From Betaproteobacteria bacterium (GTDB lineage Bacteria > Pseudomonadota > Gammaproteobacteria > Burkholderiales > JAEUOS01), in the NCBI GenBank assembly GCA_028292405.1, contig JAQGMJ010000030.1:318528-382527 (forward strand): 64,000 nt of DNA, in the 5' to 3' direction. This document shows, one piece after another, positions 38,203-48,437 of the stretch. How positions within the stretch are numbered: position 1 is the first letter of the stretch; each line of letters starts with the position of its first letter. A model generated the notes under the pieces. The model worked only from the letters and a program-made list of their open reading frames with translations, did not search any database and was not told where the DNA came from. A program made the position numbers and the translations under genes.

Positions 38203-39252
38203 TTAGGGAACGGCCGCGAATGCGTTGACCGACGTACGGGCTTGCACGTAGCGTGGCAGCGCTTCGAGCGCGGCGCGGCTGGCGGCGGGGGCGGCCTTTT
38301 TCAGCAGGCCGACACGCGCCGGGCTCACCGGACCGGTCGAAAGAGCGCTTAAGCCCGCCAGCAACTCATCGGCGGCCGCCAGGTCGTTACACACCAGCAC
38401 CATGTCGCAGCCCGCTGTCAGCGCGGCCTGGGCGCGCTCGACCACGCCACCCGCCACCTTGGCGCCTTCCATCGAGAGGTCGTCGGAAAACACCATGCCG
38501 TCGAAGGCGTAGTCGTGGCGCAAGATTTCAGCAATCCAGCGGCGCGAAAAACCGGCGGGCTTGCTGTCGACTTTCGGGTAGATCACGTGGGCCGGCATGA
38601 TGGAGGCGAGGCCGGCGGCGATCAGCGGCGGGTACGGCGCCATGTCGGTGGCTGCGATCCCGGCGTAGTCGCGTTCGTCCACCGGCACTTCGAGGTGCGA
38701 GTCGGCGCGCACGAAACCGTGGCCGGGGAAATGCTTGCCGCAGGTGGCGAGACCGCCCTCCTCCAGGCCGCGCTGCAGGGCCAGCGCCAGTTCGGCGATG
38801 GCGCGCGGGTCGCGGTGAAAGGCGCGGTCGCCGATCACCCCGGACTCGCCGTAGTCGACGTCCAGCACCGGAGTAAAGCTCAGGTTGACGCCGCAGGCGG
38901 TGAGTTCGGCGGCCAGCACGTAGCCGCATTCATGCGCCGCCTTGAGCGCCGCCTTCTGATCGCGGTCCCACAGCGTACCCAGCTTGCGCATTGCCGGAAT
39001 GGCGGTAAACCCCGGGCGAAAACGCTGCACCCGCCCGCCTTCATGGTCCACAGCGATGATCAGTTCGGGGTTGCGCAGGGCGCGGATTTCCGCGCACAGG
39101 GCAGTGATCTGCGCCACCGACTCGAAATTGCGGGTGAACAGGATCACCCCGCCGATCTGCGGATGCAACAGACGGGCACAGTCTTCGTTACTGAGACGGG
39201 TCCCGTTGACGTCGGCGATCACCACACCCAGCGGCAGTTGTTGTGCGGCCAT
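38203..39252 (-). CDS. nagZ: Beta-N-acetylhexosaminidase NagZ
   Basis: 349 residues from ATG 39252, glycoside hydrolase family 3. Signatures are the GGVILFTRNFES region, AVDHEGGRVQRFRPGFT, CGKHFPGHGFVRADSH (catalytic His loop) and MVFSDDLSMEGA with the nucleophile Asp. NagZ removes GlcNAc from 1,6-anhydro-muropeptides in the cytosol for peptidoglycan recycling. It starts one base after the acpS stop; the acpS-nagZ pairing at the end of the rnc-era-recO-pdxJ run is typical of betaproteobacteria. Confidence 0.95.
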   Translation of the reverse strand: MAAQQLPLGVVIADVNGTRLSNEDCARLLHPQIGGVILFTRNFESVAQITALCAEIRALRNPELIIAVDHEGGRVQRFRPGFTAIPAMRKLGTLWDRDQKAALKAAHECGYVLAAELTACGVNLSFTPVLDVDYGESGVIGDRAFHRDPRAIAELALALQRGLEEGGLATCGKHFPGHGFVRADSHLEVPVDERDYAGIAATDMAPYPPLIAAGLASIMPAHVIYPKVDSKPAGFSRRWIAEILRHDYAFDGMVFSDDLSMEGAKVAGGVVERAQAALTAGCDMVLVCNDLAAADELLAGLSALSTGPVSPARVGLLKKAAPAASRAALEALPRYVQARTSVNAFAAVP

Positions 39253-39253
39253 G

Positions 39254-39634
39254 CTATTCCTTTTCCAGTACCACGTAGGCGAGCGCGTAGTCGTGCTCGT
39301 CGGAGAGCGAAACATGCCAATGGGCGATGCCCTGCGCGCCCAGCAACGCGCCCAGCGCCGCGCCGAAATGCATCTGCGGCCGGCCGCTGGCATCGTTCAG
39401 GACCGCCAACTGATGCCAGGTGTTGGCTTCGCTCGAAGGCTGGCCGAAGGCCTTGAAGAATGCCTCCTTGGCGGCGAAGCGCTTGGCCACATAGGCGGCG
39501 CGCTGCGTACCCACGGGCGCAACGGCCTGCTCGGCCTCGGCAAGCACCTTGGCGCTAAAGCGATCGCCATGACGCTCGATGGCGCGGGCGATGCGCGCGA
39601 TGGCGACGATGTCGGTGCCGATGCCGGCAATCAT
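39254..39634 (-). CDS. acpS: Holo-[acyl-carrier-protein] synthase
   Basis: 126 residues. IAGIGTDIVAIARI at the N-terminus carries the magnesium-binding Asp, and YVAKRFAAKEAFFKAFG is the second motif with the catalytic Glu and Lys. It transfers phosphopantetheine from CoA to the serine of apo-ACP, including the AcpP encoded at 52.7 kb. It is 13 bases downstream of pdxJ. Confidence 0.96.
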   Translation of the reverse strand: MIAGIGTDIVAIARIARAIERHGDRFSAKVLAEAEQAVAPVGTQRAAYVAKRFAAKEAFFKAFGQPSSEANTWHQLAVLNDASGRPQMHFGAALGALLGAQGIAHWHVSLSDEHDYALAYVVLEKE

Positions 39635-39647
39635 GCGCGACAGCGCC

Positions 39648-40388
39648 CTATGCCGCGTTGCGCGCGGCCACCATCAGCGCCTTCATGTCGCTGATGGTCT
39701 GGCGCCAGCCGCGGAACACCGCTTCGGCGACCAGGGCGTGGCCGATGTTCAACTCGCTGATGCCCGGCAGCGCGGCGATGCGCGCGGTGTTGCCGAAGTG
39801 CAGGCCATGACCGGCATTCACCATCAGGCCGAGGGCGCGGCCGCGGTCGACGCCGGCGACGATGCGCGCGAACTCGGCATCGATCAGCGTATCGCCGACC
39901 GCGTCGGCATAGTGGCCGGTGTGGATTTCGATCACCGGCGCACCGACTGCCTTGGCGGCGTCGATCTGCTTCGGGTCATGGGTGATGAAAAGCGAAACGC
40001 GGATGCCGGCTTCGGTCAGCATGCGCACTGCTTCGGTGACGCGGTCGATCCGCCCCGCCACTTCCAGCCCGCCCTCGGTGGTCAGTTCCTGGCGCCGCTC
40101 CGGCACCAGGCAGACGTCGTGGGGCTGCACCTTGACGGCGATCTCCAGCATCTCTTGCGTCAGGGCGCATTCGAGGTTCATCCGCGTCTTCAAGAGGCCG
40201 CGCAGTTCGAACACGTCGCGGTCCTGGATGTGGCGGCGGTCTTCGCGCAGATGCAGGGTGATCAGGTCGGCGCCGGCCTGCTCAGCCAGCAGGGCCGCCT
40301 TCACAGGGTCGGGATAAGCAGTGCCGCGCGCCTGGCGCAGGGTGGCGACGTGGTCGATGTTGACGCCGAGTTTGATGGCTTCGTTCAT
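39648..40388 (-). CDS. pdxJ: Pyridoxine 5'-phosphate synthase
   Basis: 246 residues, single TIM barrel. It begins with [23 protein letters not shown] cut here to the first motif [17 protein letters not shown], and contains [14 protein letters not shown] and [13 protein letters not shown]. It condenses 3-amino-1-hydroxyacetone phosphate with deoxyxylulose phosphate, the last ring-forming step of vitamin B6 synthesis. The start overlaps the recO stop by four bases, and the recO-pdxJ-acpS order is standard. Confidence 0.97.
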   Translation of the reverse strand: MNEAIKLGVNIDHVATLRQARGTAYPDPVKAALLAEQAGADLITLHLREDRRHIQDRDVFELRGLLKTRMNLECALTQEMLEIAVKVQPHDVCLVPERRQELTTEGGLEVAGRIDRVTEAVRMLTEAGIRVSLFITHDPKQIDAAKAVGAPVIEIHTGHYADAVGDTLIDAEFARIVAGVDRGRALGLMVNAGHGLHFGNTARIAALPGISELNIGHALVAEAVFRGWRQTISDMKALMVAARNAA

Positions 40389-41170
40389 AGCTGCTGCAGT
40401 TCGGTGAATATCTGGCGCGTCGCCAGGGCGCGGCCGTTGAGTTGGTGGTTCAGCAGCAGGCGCATCAGGAGCTTGGCCTGCATCGCCGTCTGCGGCGTCG
40501 AATACACGCCGGTGTCGAGCTCCAGCAGGGTGCGCCCGCTGATCTCGAAGTCCGGATGCTCGCGCGCTTCCAGGCGCCGCGCGCCGCGCTCCGGGTGATA
40601 GACGTAGCGCCCTTCGGCGACGATGGCGATGCTGCTGTCCGCCTCGTGGGTGAGGTTGAGGGCATAGCCGATTTCGCGCAACAGCTCGCGCTCGAAGCCG
40701 CGCAGCACGCCGGCTTCCTCTCCTCCGCCACCCAGCGCCAGTAGCGCCGCTTCATAACAATCAAACAGGCGCTCGTGGGCGTCGTCGCGGGCCAGCAGCT
40801 TGAGCAGCAACTCGTTCAGGTAAAAACCGCAGAACAGCGCGTCGCCTGCCAGACCGGGTAGGCCGCCTATCCATTCCGCCTGGGTCAGCGAGCGCAGGTC
40901 GTTCTTGCCGGACCAGGAGAAGGCCACCGGCTGGAATTGCATCAGCGCCCCGCGCAGCGCCGAGCCCGGGCGCTTGGCGCCCTTGGCGACCATCGGCACG
41001 CGGCCGTGCTCGCGGGTGTAGGTCTCGACGATCAGGCTGGTTTCGCTGTAGGGATAGGTGTGCAGCACGTAGCCGCGCTGGTGCTCGTGGCGGCGCGCCG
41101 GGGCGCGGCTTTTCGCCGGCGGGCCGGCCATGCCGGCTGCTTCGAGGTTGTTGGCTTCGGCCAGATCCAT
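40385..41170 (-). CDS. recO: DNA repair protein RecO
   Basis: 261 residues. The N-terminal OB-fold is seen in [20 protein letters not shown] and [15 protein letters not shown]; a helical C-terminal domain follows with [19 protein letters not shown] ([10 protein letters not shown] is typical). RecO helps RecR load RecA onto SSB-covered single-stranded DNA. The first 25-30 residues are poorly conserved; an internal ATG at residue 14 is an alternative start. It lies 47 bases downstream of era. Confidence 0.93.
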   Translation of the reverse strand: MDLAEANNLEAAGMAGPPAKSRAPARRHEHQRGYVLHTYPYSETSLIVETYTREHGRVPMVAKGAKRPGSALRGALMQFQPVAFSWSGKNDLRSLTQAEWIGGLPGLAGDALFCGFYLNELLLKLLARDDAHERLFDCYEAALLALGGGGEEAGVLRGFERELLREIGYALNLTHEADSSIAIVAEGRYVYHPERGARRLEAREHPDFEISGRTLLELDTGVYSTPQTAMQAKLLMRLLLNHQLNGRALATRQIFTELQQL

Positions 41171-41217
41171 GGGGCCAATACTAACGGAAATGCCCTGAAA
41201 AAGCCCCGCCGAAGCGC

Positions 41218-42129
41218 TTACTGGTAGCCCAGGCTGCGCAGCATGGCGGCGCTGTCGGCCCAGCCGCCTTTGACCTTGACCCAGAGCTCGAGATAGACCT
41301 TGCCGCCGAACATCTGCTCCATGTCCTGGCGCGCCTCGGTGCCGATGCGCTTCATCTTCTCGCCGCCGGCACCGACCAGGATCGCCTTGTGCCCGGGCCG
41401 GTCGACCAGAATGGTGGCGTAGATGCGCCGCAGGCTGCCTTCGAGCTCGAACTTGTCGATCATCACTTCGCTGCCGTAGGGAATCTCTTCCCCCGACAGG
41501 CGGAATACTTTTTCACGGATCAGCTCGGCGGCGAGAAAGCGCTCGGGCCGGTCGGTCAGCGTATCGGCCTCGTACATCGGCACCCCTTCGGGAAGGTGCT
41601 CGGCCAGGGCGGCAAGCAGCCCGTCCTCGTTCTTGCCGGTTTTCGCCGACACCGGCACGATGGCGGCGAACTGCGCGATCTTGCTGGCGCGCTCGGCCAC
41701 GATCAGCAGGTTGTTCGGGTTTTTCGCCTGGTCCGACTTGTTGATCGCCAGCACCGCCGGGTGGCCCTGCGGCAAGAGCGCGATCACCGCTTCGTCCTCG
41801 GCACGCAGGCCATTGCCGTCGACCACCACCAGGGCGACATCGGCGGAAGCCAGGGCGTCGGTGACGGCGCGGTTCATCGCCTTGTTGAGGCCGCTGCGGT
41901 GCCTGGTCTGGAAACCAGGAGTGTCGAGGAATACGTATTGCGCATGCTCATCGGTGCGCACGCCGAGGATACGGTGGCGCGTGGTCTGCGCCTTGCGCGA
42001 GGTGATGGAAAGCTTGGCGCCGACCAGGCGATTGAGCAGGGTCGATTTGCCGACGTTGGGACGTCCGGCGATGGCAATGGTGCCGGTGCGCAGGGTCGGC
42101 AGGCTTGCGGGCTCTGGACCGTCGGACAC
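41218..42129 (-). CDS. era: GTPase Era
   Basis: 303 residues starting at GTG 42129, which overlaps the rnc stop (TAGTG). G motifs: GRPNVGKSTLLN (G1), DTPGFQT (G3), NKSDQ (G4) and PVSAKTG (G5). The C-terminal KH domain is seen in ILVGAGGEKMKRIGTEA. Era binds the 3' end of 16S rRNA and supports 30S assembly. Coupling to rnc is the conserved arrangement. The first GTPase residues are preceded by a short divergent leader (SDGPEPASLPT). Confidence 0.97.
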   Translation of the reverse strand: MSDGPEPASLPTLRTGTIAIAGRPNVGKSTLLNRLVGAKLSITSRKAQTTRHRILGVRTDEHAQYVFLDTPGFQTRHRSGLNKAMNRAVTDALASADVALVVVDGNGLRAEDEAVIALLPQGHPAVLAINKSDQAKNPNNLLIVAERASKIAQFAAIVPVSAKTGKNEDGLLAALAEHLPEGVPMYEADTLTDRPERFLAAELIREKVFRLSGEEIPYGSEVMIDKFELEGSLRRIYATILVDRPGHKAILVGAGGEKMKRIGTEARQDMEQMFGGKVYLELWVKVKGGWADSAAMLRSLGYQ

Positions 42130-43265
42130 TAGCGAGAGCCTCCCTTGGCAGGCAGCTTGATTGTCGATGCGGGGGCCGGCGCGGGCGCGGCGGGTTCCGC
42201 AGCCGCGTCGGCGGCAGGCGGCGCGGCTTCCTTGGCTTCCTTCGGCTCCTTGGCTTCGCGAGTGACCTCTTTCAGGCCTTCCTTGCCGGGCATGGTGTCC
42301 TTGCCCTGTTCCTTCGCGGCCTCTTTGGGCACTTCCTTCACGCCCTCTTTGACGGCTTCACGCTCGGCTTCGCGCGGCTGGTCTTTTACCAGTTCGAGAC
42401 GGGCGCGGCGCCCCTCCTCGCGCGGCTCTTCCTCGCGGGCGGTTTCGCCCACCGCTTCCCGGTCCTTGGCTTCTTTGGCTTCTTTGGCTTCTTTGGCTTC
42501 TTTGGTTTCCTTGACTTCCTTGGCCTGCGCTTCGCGCGCTTCCTTGACGGCTTCGGGCACGGCGTCCTTGCGCGCACGCTTGGTCTTTTTCGGCGCTTCC
42601 TTGGGGGCCAGCTCCAGCGCCTTCTTGGCGGCGGCCTGTTCGGCGGCGCGGCGGCTGGCGCCGGCGCCGGTGACGCGGATCTCCAGCTTGGGGATCAGGC
42701 ACTCGACTTCGAATTCCTGGTTGTGGGCCGCGCCGTGGGTGGCCACCACGTTGTAGGTGGGCAGCGCGATCTTGCGGCCCTGCAGGTATTCCTGCAACAG
42801 GGTCTTGGCGTCCTTGCCGAGGGTCTGCGGGTCCACCGTTTCCATGATCGGGTGGTACAGCTTGGCGATGGTGAGGCGCGCGCGATCGAAGCCGCCGTCG
42901 AGGAAAATCGCGCCGAACACCGCTTCCATGGTGTCGGCCAGGATCGACGGCCGCCGGAAGCCGCCGCTTTTCAGCTCGCCCTCGCCCAGGCGCAGGTATT
43001 GCGCCAGTTCGATGCGCTGCGCCACTTCATAAAGGGTCTGCTGCTTGACCAGGTTGGAGCGCAGGCGCGACAGGTCGCCTTCGTCGAGCTTGGTGTAACG
43101 CTCGAACAGCAGGTGCGCGATGGCGCAGTTGAGCACCGAATCGCCAAGAAACTCGAGCCGCTCGTTGTGCGGCGCGCTGTGGCTACGGTGCGTCAGCGCC
43201 TGCTGCAGGAGTTTTACGGCGCTGAACTTGTAGCCAAGCCGCGTTTCGAGTCCGGGCAAATCCAT
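42129..43265 (-). CDS. rnc: Ribonuclease III with long charged C-terminal tail
   Basis: 378 residues from ATG 43265. The RNase III domain (about 1-130) has the signature [12 protein letters not shown] (about 34-45) and the second acidic site [13 protein letters not shown] (111-123). The double-stranded-RNA-binding domain spans about 152-222. A tail of about 155 residues follows, rich in Lys, Glu and Ala with a [13 protein letters not shown] core, ending in Ala/Pro. Family members are usually about 225-260 residues. The enzyme processes rRNA and mRNA duplexes. The gene overlaps the GTG of era by one base. Confidence 0.96.
   Translation of the reverse strand: MDLPGLETRLGYKFSAVKLLQQALTHRSHSAPHNERLEFLGDSVLNCAIAHLLFERYTKLDEGDLSRLRSNLVKQQTLYEVAQRIELAQYLRLGEGELKSGGFRRPSILADTMEAVFGAIFLDGGFDRARLTIAKLYHPIMETVDPQTLGKDAKTLLQEYLQGRKIALPTYNVVATHGAAHNQEFEVECLIPKLEIRVTGAGASRRAAEQAAAKKALELAPKEAPKKTKRARKDAVPEAVKEAREAQAKEVKETKEAKEAKEAKEAKDREAVGETAREEEPREEGRRARLELVKDQPREAEREAVKEGVKEVPKEAAKEQGKDTMPGKEGLKEVTREAKEPKEAKEAAPPAADAAAEPAAPAPAPASTIKLPAKGGSR
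42463..42510 (-). repeat. Nine-base tandem repeat in the rnc tail
   Basis: About five copies of a nine-base unit (minus strand gccaaagaa, encoding Ala-Lys-Glu) lie in the region for the RNase III tail. Unit changes keep the frame, so the tail may vary in length between strains. Confidence 0.85.
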
Positions 43266-43426
43266 GCGCGGCGGGCTCCTTACCGGAGAGTCGAAAAATG
43301 CCGGAATCGGCAGAAAACAAATTTCAAAATACGACCACGGCCTTTCTGTTTCACCCGGCGCGCCGGTGCGCCGGGGATGATCGCGAGGGGCGCCGCCCCC
43401 CGCCGTTGTTGCATAAAACGGCGCTC

Positions 43427-43792
43427 TTACATGTTGTTGGTGTCGGCGGCAAACTCGATCAGGATGCTGACGTTGGCGAACAGCGGGATCTTCTTGTCGT
43501 AATGGAAGCCGATCACGATGTCGTTGCCTTCCTTGGTGATGTCCAGGTCTTTGCCGGAAATCACCGAGATGCTGTTGATGTCGGCATTGCGCTGGAATGC
43601 CTTCTGGATGTCGATCACCGTCTTGGCGCCGCTTTCCTTGGTCGCCTGCAGCGACTTCTTGATGGTGCCGTATTCCATATAGGCCGGGGTCACCTTCATG
43701 GCCAGGACCGCGACCAGCACGATGGCCGCGCAGATGAGCATAATGCCCAGGATGCTCACGCCACGCTGGCGCGGGAAATAAGTCTTCAACAT
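43427..43792 (-). CDS. DUF4845 membrane-anchored protein
   Basis: 121 residues from ATG 43792, which has AAGGGG at good distance. One N-terminal membrane segment (about 13-35, [20 protein letters not shown]) is preceded by a pilin-like Arg-Gly-Val start (RQRGVSILG). The remainder is a small periplasmic domain. It is the DUF4845 protein always found between lepB and rnc in betaproteobacteria; its function is unknown. The context suggests an association with envelope or secretion maturation. Confidence 0.85.
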   Translation of the reverse strand: MLKTYFPRQRGVSILGIMLICAAIVLVAVLAMKVTPAYMEYGTIKKSLQATKESGAKTVIDIQKAFQRNADINSISVISGKDLDITKEGNDIVIGFHYDKKIPLFANVSILIEFAADTNNM

Positions 43793-43836
43793 GTTCAAGC
43801 CCCTTTTTTGTTCGCGCAACGCAATAAACAGGTAAT

Positions 43837-44769
43837 TCAGTCGAAACCGCCGATTCGCGACAATTCCGGCCCGCCATTCCAACTCATCCAGATGCCGAAT
43901 GCACGGCCAACGATGTTTTCGTCGGGCACAAACCCCCAGAAACGGCTGTCCAGGCTGTTGTCGCGGTTGTCGCCCATCATGAAATAATGACCCGGCGGCA
44001 CCGTACACTCCACACCGGCAGTATTGTAGAGGCAATTTTCAAAGTTCGGGAAACGGACGATCGGGTTGATCAGCAAATCCCGTTCATCATCATTGAGCAT
44101 CTTGTGCGGGCGGCCGTCGATGGTTTCGACGAATTGCTTGGAATAGGCGGCCCGCTCCTTGTGCAGGTAGTCGGCGGTGGCGACGGTCGGCACTTCCTGG
44201 CCATTAATCGTCAATCTCTTGTTTTTATACAGTATTTTATCGCCTGGTATGCCGATGACGCGCTTGATGTAGTCGTAGCTTGGGTCCACCGGATAGCGGA
44301 ATACCATGACGTCGCCGCGCTTCGGGCTGCCGACGTCGATGATCTTCTTGTTGATCACCGGCAGGCGGATGCCGTAGCTGAATTTGTTGACCAGGATGAA
44401 ATCGCCGATCAAAAGGGTTGGGATCATCGAACCGGACGGGATCTTGAAGGGCTCGACCACAAAGGAGCGCAGGCCGAAAACCACGGCGATCACCGGGAAA
44501 AAACTGGCCGGGAATTCCAGCCAGCCCGGGGCGCTGCGCATTTTCTGGTCCAGGCGATCGATTTCGGCGTCGCGGTCTTCCGGCTTGAAGTCGTCCGGAT
44601 GGGCGGCGATGCGCGCGTCCAGCGCCCTGACCTCGGTGTCGAAAGCGGCCTGGCGGCGTTTCTTGAAATAGAGCAGATCGGCAAACCAGAAGATTCCGGT
44701 GAATACCGTCAGGATGAACAGGATCAGGGCAAAATTGAGCCCGAGGGTGTCGAGGGTGCCGCCTTCCAT
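43837..44769 (-). CDS. lepB: Signal peptidase I
   Basis: 310 residues. One or two N-terminal membrane segments (about 10-35 and 85-105) flank a cytosolic loop. The catalytic serine lies in PSGSMIPTL (about 110) and the general-base lysine in [13 protein letters not shown] (about 167). [16 protein letters not shown] is box E. It cleaves signal peptides of exported proteins such as those predicted for the binding proteins and MucD here. It is downstream of lepA, as in most proteobacteria. Confidence 0.97.
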   Translation of the reverse strand: MEGGTLDTLGLNFALILFILTVFTGIFWFADLLYFKKRRQAAFDTEVRALDARIAAHPDDFKPEDRDAEIDRLDQKMRSAPGWLEFPASFFPVIAVVFGLRSFVVEPFKIPSGSMIPTLLIGDFILVNKFSYGIRLPVINKKIIDVGSPKRGDVMVFRYPVDPSYDYIKRVIGIPGDKILYKNKRLTINGQEVPTVATADYLHKERAAYSKQFVETIDGRPHKMLNDDERDLLINPIVRFPNFENCLYNTAGVECTVPPGHYFMMGDNRDNSLDSRFWGFVPDENIVGRAFGIWMSWNGGPELSRIGGFD

Positions 44770-44846
44770 ATCTTAACCAGCCCTTGAATGTCGGTTGACA
44801 GGCGCCGCCCGCAGGCGATCCGCGCCAGGTGTATGCATGCCCGGGC

Positions 44847-46637
44847 TCAACCATCCACCTGCAGGATGGCGAGGAAGGCTTCCTGGGGGATTTCCACCGT
44901 CCCCACCTGTTTCATGCGTTTCTTGCCGGCCTTCTGTTTCTCCAGCAGTTTCTTCTTGCGCGAGATGTCGCCGCCGTAGCATTTGGCGATCACGTTCTTG
45001 CGCAGCGCCTTGACGTTTTCGCGCGAGATGATGTTGGCGCCGATGGCTGCCTGGATGGCGACGTCGAACATCTGCCGCGGGATCAGCTCGCGCATTTTCG
45101 ACACCAGCTCGCGGCCGCGGTACTGGCTGTTGGCGCGGTGCACGATGATCGACAGCGCGTCGACCTTTTCCTGGTTGATCAGCACGTCGACCTTGACCAC
45201 ATCCGACGCTCGGTATTCCTTGAACTCGTAATCCATCGAGGCGTAGCCGCGCGAGGCCGACTTCATCTTGTCGAAAAAGTCGAGGACGATTTCGTTCAGC
45301 GGCAGTTCATAGGTGAGCTGCACCTGGTGGCCGTGGTAGGCCATGTCGATCTGCTGGCCGCGCTTGGTGGTGCACAGGGTCATGATGGCACCGACGTATT
45401 CCTGCGGCAGGAATATCTTCACCGTCATGATCGGTTCGCGGATGGTCTCGATCTTGCCGGGGTCGGGCAGCTTGTCCGGGTTGTCGATGCGGATGGTTTC
45501 GCCGCCGCGCAGGGTGACTTCGTAGACCACCGAAGGCGCGGTGGTGATGAGGTCCATGTCGAACTCGCGCTCCAGGCGCTCCTGCACGATGTCCATGTGC
45601 AAGAGACCCAGGAAGCCGCAGCGAAAACCAAAGCCCAGCGCCTGCGAGACTTCGGGCTGGAATTGCAGCGAGGCGTCGTTGAGCTGGAGCTTTTCCAGGG
45701 ATTCGCGCAGTTGCTCGTACTGGTTCGACTCCACCGGGAACAGGCCGGCGAACACTTGCGGCTGGATTTCCTTGAAGCCGGGCAAGGCGGCGTCGGCCGG
45801 GCGGTCGGCCAGGGTGACGGTGTCGCCGACCTTGGCTGCCTTGAGTTCCTTGATGCCGGAGATGACAAAGCCCACCTCGCCCGCCGACAAGCTGGTGCGC
45901 TGCAGCGACTTCGGGGTGAACACGCCGACCTGCTCGCACAGCACTTGCGCGCCGGTGGCCATCAGTCGAATGCGATCCTTGGGTTTGAGTGCCCCTTCGA
46001 ATACGCGCACCAGCATGACCACGCCGACATAGTTGTCGAACCAGGAGTCGATGACCAGGGCCTTGAGCGGCGCGGCGCGGTCGCCCTTGGGCGGCGGCAC
46101 GCGGACGATCATCGCTTCGATCACGTCGATCACGCCTTCGCCGGTCTTGGCGCTGCAACGCACGGCGTCCTGCGCGTCGATGCCGATCACGTCCTCAATC
46201 TCGGTGATGGCGTTTTCCGGATTGGCCGAGGGCAGGTCAATCTTGTTGAGTACCGGCACGACTTCGACGTTGAGATCAAGCGCGGTGTAGCAGTTGGCGA
46301 CCGTCTGCGCTTCTACGCCCTGGGAGGCGTCGACCACCAGCAGCGCGCCTTCGCAGGCCGACAGGGAGCGGCTGACTTCATAGGAAAAGTCGACGTGGCC
46401 GGGGGTGTCGATCAGGTTCAGCTGGTAGAGCTGGCCGTCGCGCGCCTTGTATTCGAGGGCAGCGGTCTGTGCCTTGATGGTGATGCCCCGCTCTTTTTCC
46501 AGGTCCATGGAGTCGAGCACCTGGGCTTCCATCTCGCGGTCGGAGAGGCCGCCGCATAGCTGGATGATGCGGTCAGCCAGGGTCGACTTGCCGTGGTCGA
46601 TGTGGGCGATGATGGAAAAATTGCGAATCTGCTGCAT
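44847..46637 (-). CDS. lepA: Elongation factor 4 (LepA)
   Basis: 596 residues from ATG 46637; an upstream TTG at 46646 is less likely. The G1 motif is [10 protein letters not shown]3 is DTPGHVDF and NKIDLP is G4. The C-terminal LepA-specific domain ends [19 protein letters not shown]. It is a ribosome-associated translational GTPase. A strong terminator at 46.7 kb separates it from mucD, so it probably has its own promoter in the 46647-46831 gap and heads lepA-lepB-DUF4845-rnc-era. Confidence 0.97.
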   Translation of the reverse strand: MQQIRNFSIIAHIDHGKSTLADRIIQLCGGLSDREMEAQVLDSMDLEKERGITIKAQTAALEYKARDGQLYQLNLIDTPGHVDFSYEVSRSLSACEGALLVVDASQGVEAQTVANCYTALDLNVEVVPVLNKIDLPSANPENAITEIEDVIGIDAQDAVRCSAKTGEGVIDVIEAMIVRVPPPKGDRAAPLKALVIDSWFDNYVGVVMLVRVFEGALKPKDRIRLMATGAQVLCEQVGVFTPKSLQRTSLSAGEVGFVISGIKELKAAKVGDTVTLADRPADAALPGFKEIQPQVFAGLFPVESNQYEQLRESLEKLQLNDASLQFQPEVSQALGFGFRCGFLGLLHMDIVQERLEREFDMDLITTAPSVVYEVTLRGGETIRIDNPDKLPDPGKIETIREPIMTVKIFLPQEYVGAIMTLCTTKRGQQIDMAYHGHQVQLTYELPLNEIVLDFFDKMKSASRGYASMDYEFKEYRASDVVKVDVLINQEKVDALSIIVHRANSQYRGRELVSKMRELIPRQMFDVAIQAAIGANIISRENVKALRKNVIAKCYGGDISRKKKLLEKQKAGKKRMKQVGTVEIPQEAFLAILQVDG

Positions 46638-46719
46638 GGGCTTCAAGCGCGCCGCGCCCGATCTTTAAGGTTCTTGGGTGTCACACCGGCACCGGGCCGG
46701 CCGCCGGTAGTGTCCCGGC

Positions 46720-46755
46720 GAAAAAGAAACGAGGGCGCGTTACGGACGCGCCCTC
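46720..46755 (-). terminator. Intrinsic terminator after mucD
   Basis: Perfect 10-base arms (46731-46740 and 46746-46755) with a five-base loop, followed on the minus strand by GTTTCTTTTT. It ends the rpoE-rseA-rseB-mucD transcription unit before lepA. Confidence 0.88.
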
Positions 46756-46831
46756 ATTTTCCATATCAATATCTTGCGATAAGCCCTTATTTTAACTCAT
46801 TTTCGGGCTATCTCATTGCCAATGCGGCGGC

Positions 46832-48361
46832 TTATTTTCGATCCGGCCGAATGGTCACGTACTGGGCCGTTTCGCCGCGCCGCACCAGGACGGCGACGAT
46901 CTTTTTCGGGTCCAGCTTGTTCACCAGGTCGTTGAACTGTTTGGCCGAGGTCACATCGGTGTTTTGCAGCTTGAGGACAAGGTCGCCCGGCCGCAGGTTG
47001 GCACGCGCCGCGCCGCCGTCGACCGCGTCCACCTGCACGCCGCCGTCGATGCCCAACTCCTTACGCTTGGCTTCGGAAATATCGCTGACCACCAGGCCGA
47101 GGATGTTGGGACCGGCTTCTTCCTTCTTCGGGGAGCCCTTGCCGTCACGATCGCCACGCTGCGCGACCGGCTTGTCCGGCTCCATCTCGCCCAGGGTCAG
47201 GTTGACCTCGCGGGTGGCGCCGTTGCGCCAGAACTGCACGACGACGCGCTGGCCGGGCTTGGTGTTGCCGACGATGCGCGGCAGGTCGGTGTGCTTTTCC
47301 ACCGTCTTGCCGTCGAATTTCAGGATCACGTCGCCGTCCTTCAGGCCGGCCTTTTCGGCGGCGTAGCCGGGCAGCACTTTTTCGACCACAGCACCCTGGG
47401 GCTTGGGCAGGCCGAGGGATTCGGCAACCTCTTTGGTGACCGCGCCCGGCTGCACGCCGAGGAAACCGCGCGTTACTTTGCCGCTGGACTTGAGTTGCTC
47501 GCCGACGCGCATGGCTTCGTCGATGGGAATGGCGAAGGCGATGCCCTGGTAGCCGCCGGAGCGGCTGTAGATCATCGAGTTGATGCCGACAACTTCGCCG
47601 CGCATGTTGATCAGCGGGCCGCCGGAGTTACCGGGATTGATCGCCACGTCGGTCTGGATGAAGGGAACGTATTCGCCGGTGTCGCGGCCCTTGGCGCTGA
47701 CGATGCCGGCGGTGACGGTGTTTTCCAGGTCGAAGGGCGAGCCGATGGCCATCACCCATTCGCCGACGCGCAGGCGCACGGAGTCGCCGATCACCACTGC
47801 CGGCAGGCCGGTGGCCTCGACCTTGATCAGGGCGACGTCGGTGCGCAGGTCAGCGCCGATCAGCTTGGCCTTGAATTCGCGCTTGTCTGTCATGCGCACA
47901 TAGATGTCGTCGGCGCCGCGCACCACGTGCGCGTTGGTCATGATGTAGCCGTCAGGGGAAAGGATGAAGCCGGAGCCGACGCCGGAAGGCACTTCCTCGC
48001 CTTCGCTGCGGTCCGGCGCGGGACGCCGGGGCGCCTGCGGAGTACGATCTCCGCCGCCGCCGCCGCCGCCGCCGCCGCGGTTGGGCGGGCACATCCACGG
48101 AAACAGTTCGCACAGGGGGTTGTCTTCATCGGCGCCGCCCTGGCCGCCGCGCGGCGCGGCGCTGCGCGGATTGCCGCGCCCGGGCGCCACCACCTGGGTG
48201 GTGCGGATGTTGACCACGGCCGGGCCGACCTTGTCGACCAGGTCGGTGAAGTCGGGCAGGCCGCGGCTTTGCGCCTGTACTTGCGCATGGGCCGGCATGG
48301 CGGCAAACGGGCACAAGCCCAGGATAAAGGCGAACATTGCGGTTCGCAGCAAACGTTGCAT
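46832..48361 (-). CDS. mucD: Periplasmic serine protease MucD/DegP (HtrA family)
   Basis: 509 residues from ATG 48361 (AGGGG eight bases upstream). The signal peptide ends AMPAHA. The trypsin-like triad is His in MTNAHVV, Asp in RTDVALIKV and Ser in GNSGGPLI, followed by two PDZ domains (about 290-390 and 410-500). It degrades or refolds misfolded envelope proteins under sigma-E stress. A Gly-rich insert with nine consecutive glycines between residues about 95-115 is encoded by a CCG-type microsatellite. It is the last gene of the sigma-E operon. Confidence 0.96.
   Translation of the reverse strand: MQRLLRTAMFAFILGLCPFAAMPAHAQVQAQSRGLPDFTDLVDKVGPAVVNIRTTQVVAPGRGNPRSAAPRGGQGGADEDNPLCELFPWMCPPNRGGGGGGGGGDRTPQAPRRPAPDRSEGEEVPSGVGSGFILSPDGYIMTNAHVVRGADDIYVRMTDKREFKAKLIGADLRTDVALIKVEATGLPAVVIGDSVRLRVGEWVMAIGSPFDLENTVTAGIVSAKGRDTGEYVPFIQTDVAINPGNSGGPLINMRGEVVGINSMIYSRSGGYQGIAFAIPIDEAMRVGEQLKSSGKVTRGFLGVQPGAVTKEVAESLGLPKPQGAVVEKVLPGYAAEKAGLKDGDVILKFDGKTVEKHTDLPRIVGNTKPGQRVVVQFWRNGATREVNLTLGEMEPDKPVAQRGDRDGKGSPKKEEAGPNILGLVVSDISEAKRKELGIDGGVQVDAVDGGAARANLRPGDLVLKLQNTDVTSAKQFNDLVNKLDPKKIVAVLVRRGETAQYVTIRPDRK
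48051..48077 (-). repeat. (CCG)9 trinucleotide microsatellite in mucD
   Basis: Nine uninterrupted CCG triplets on the plus strand encode a run of glycines in the N-terminal loop of MucD. It is in frame and so can vary by slippage without breaking the gene. Confidence 0.9.
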
Positions 48362-48437
48362 GAAACTCACCCCTTGAAAACCGATTTTGCCGCGCCTGGC
48401 CGGCGCGCGACGATAAGCCTAGCGCGGCCGTGTTACC

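Noticed and set aside
42463..42510. Tandem nine-base repeats as a CRISPR or other repeat array
   Set aside because: The units are in frame inside rnc, with no spacers, and encode Ala-Lys-Glu.
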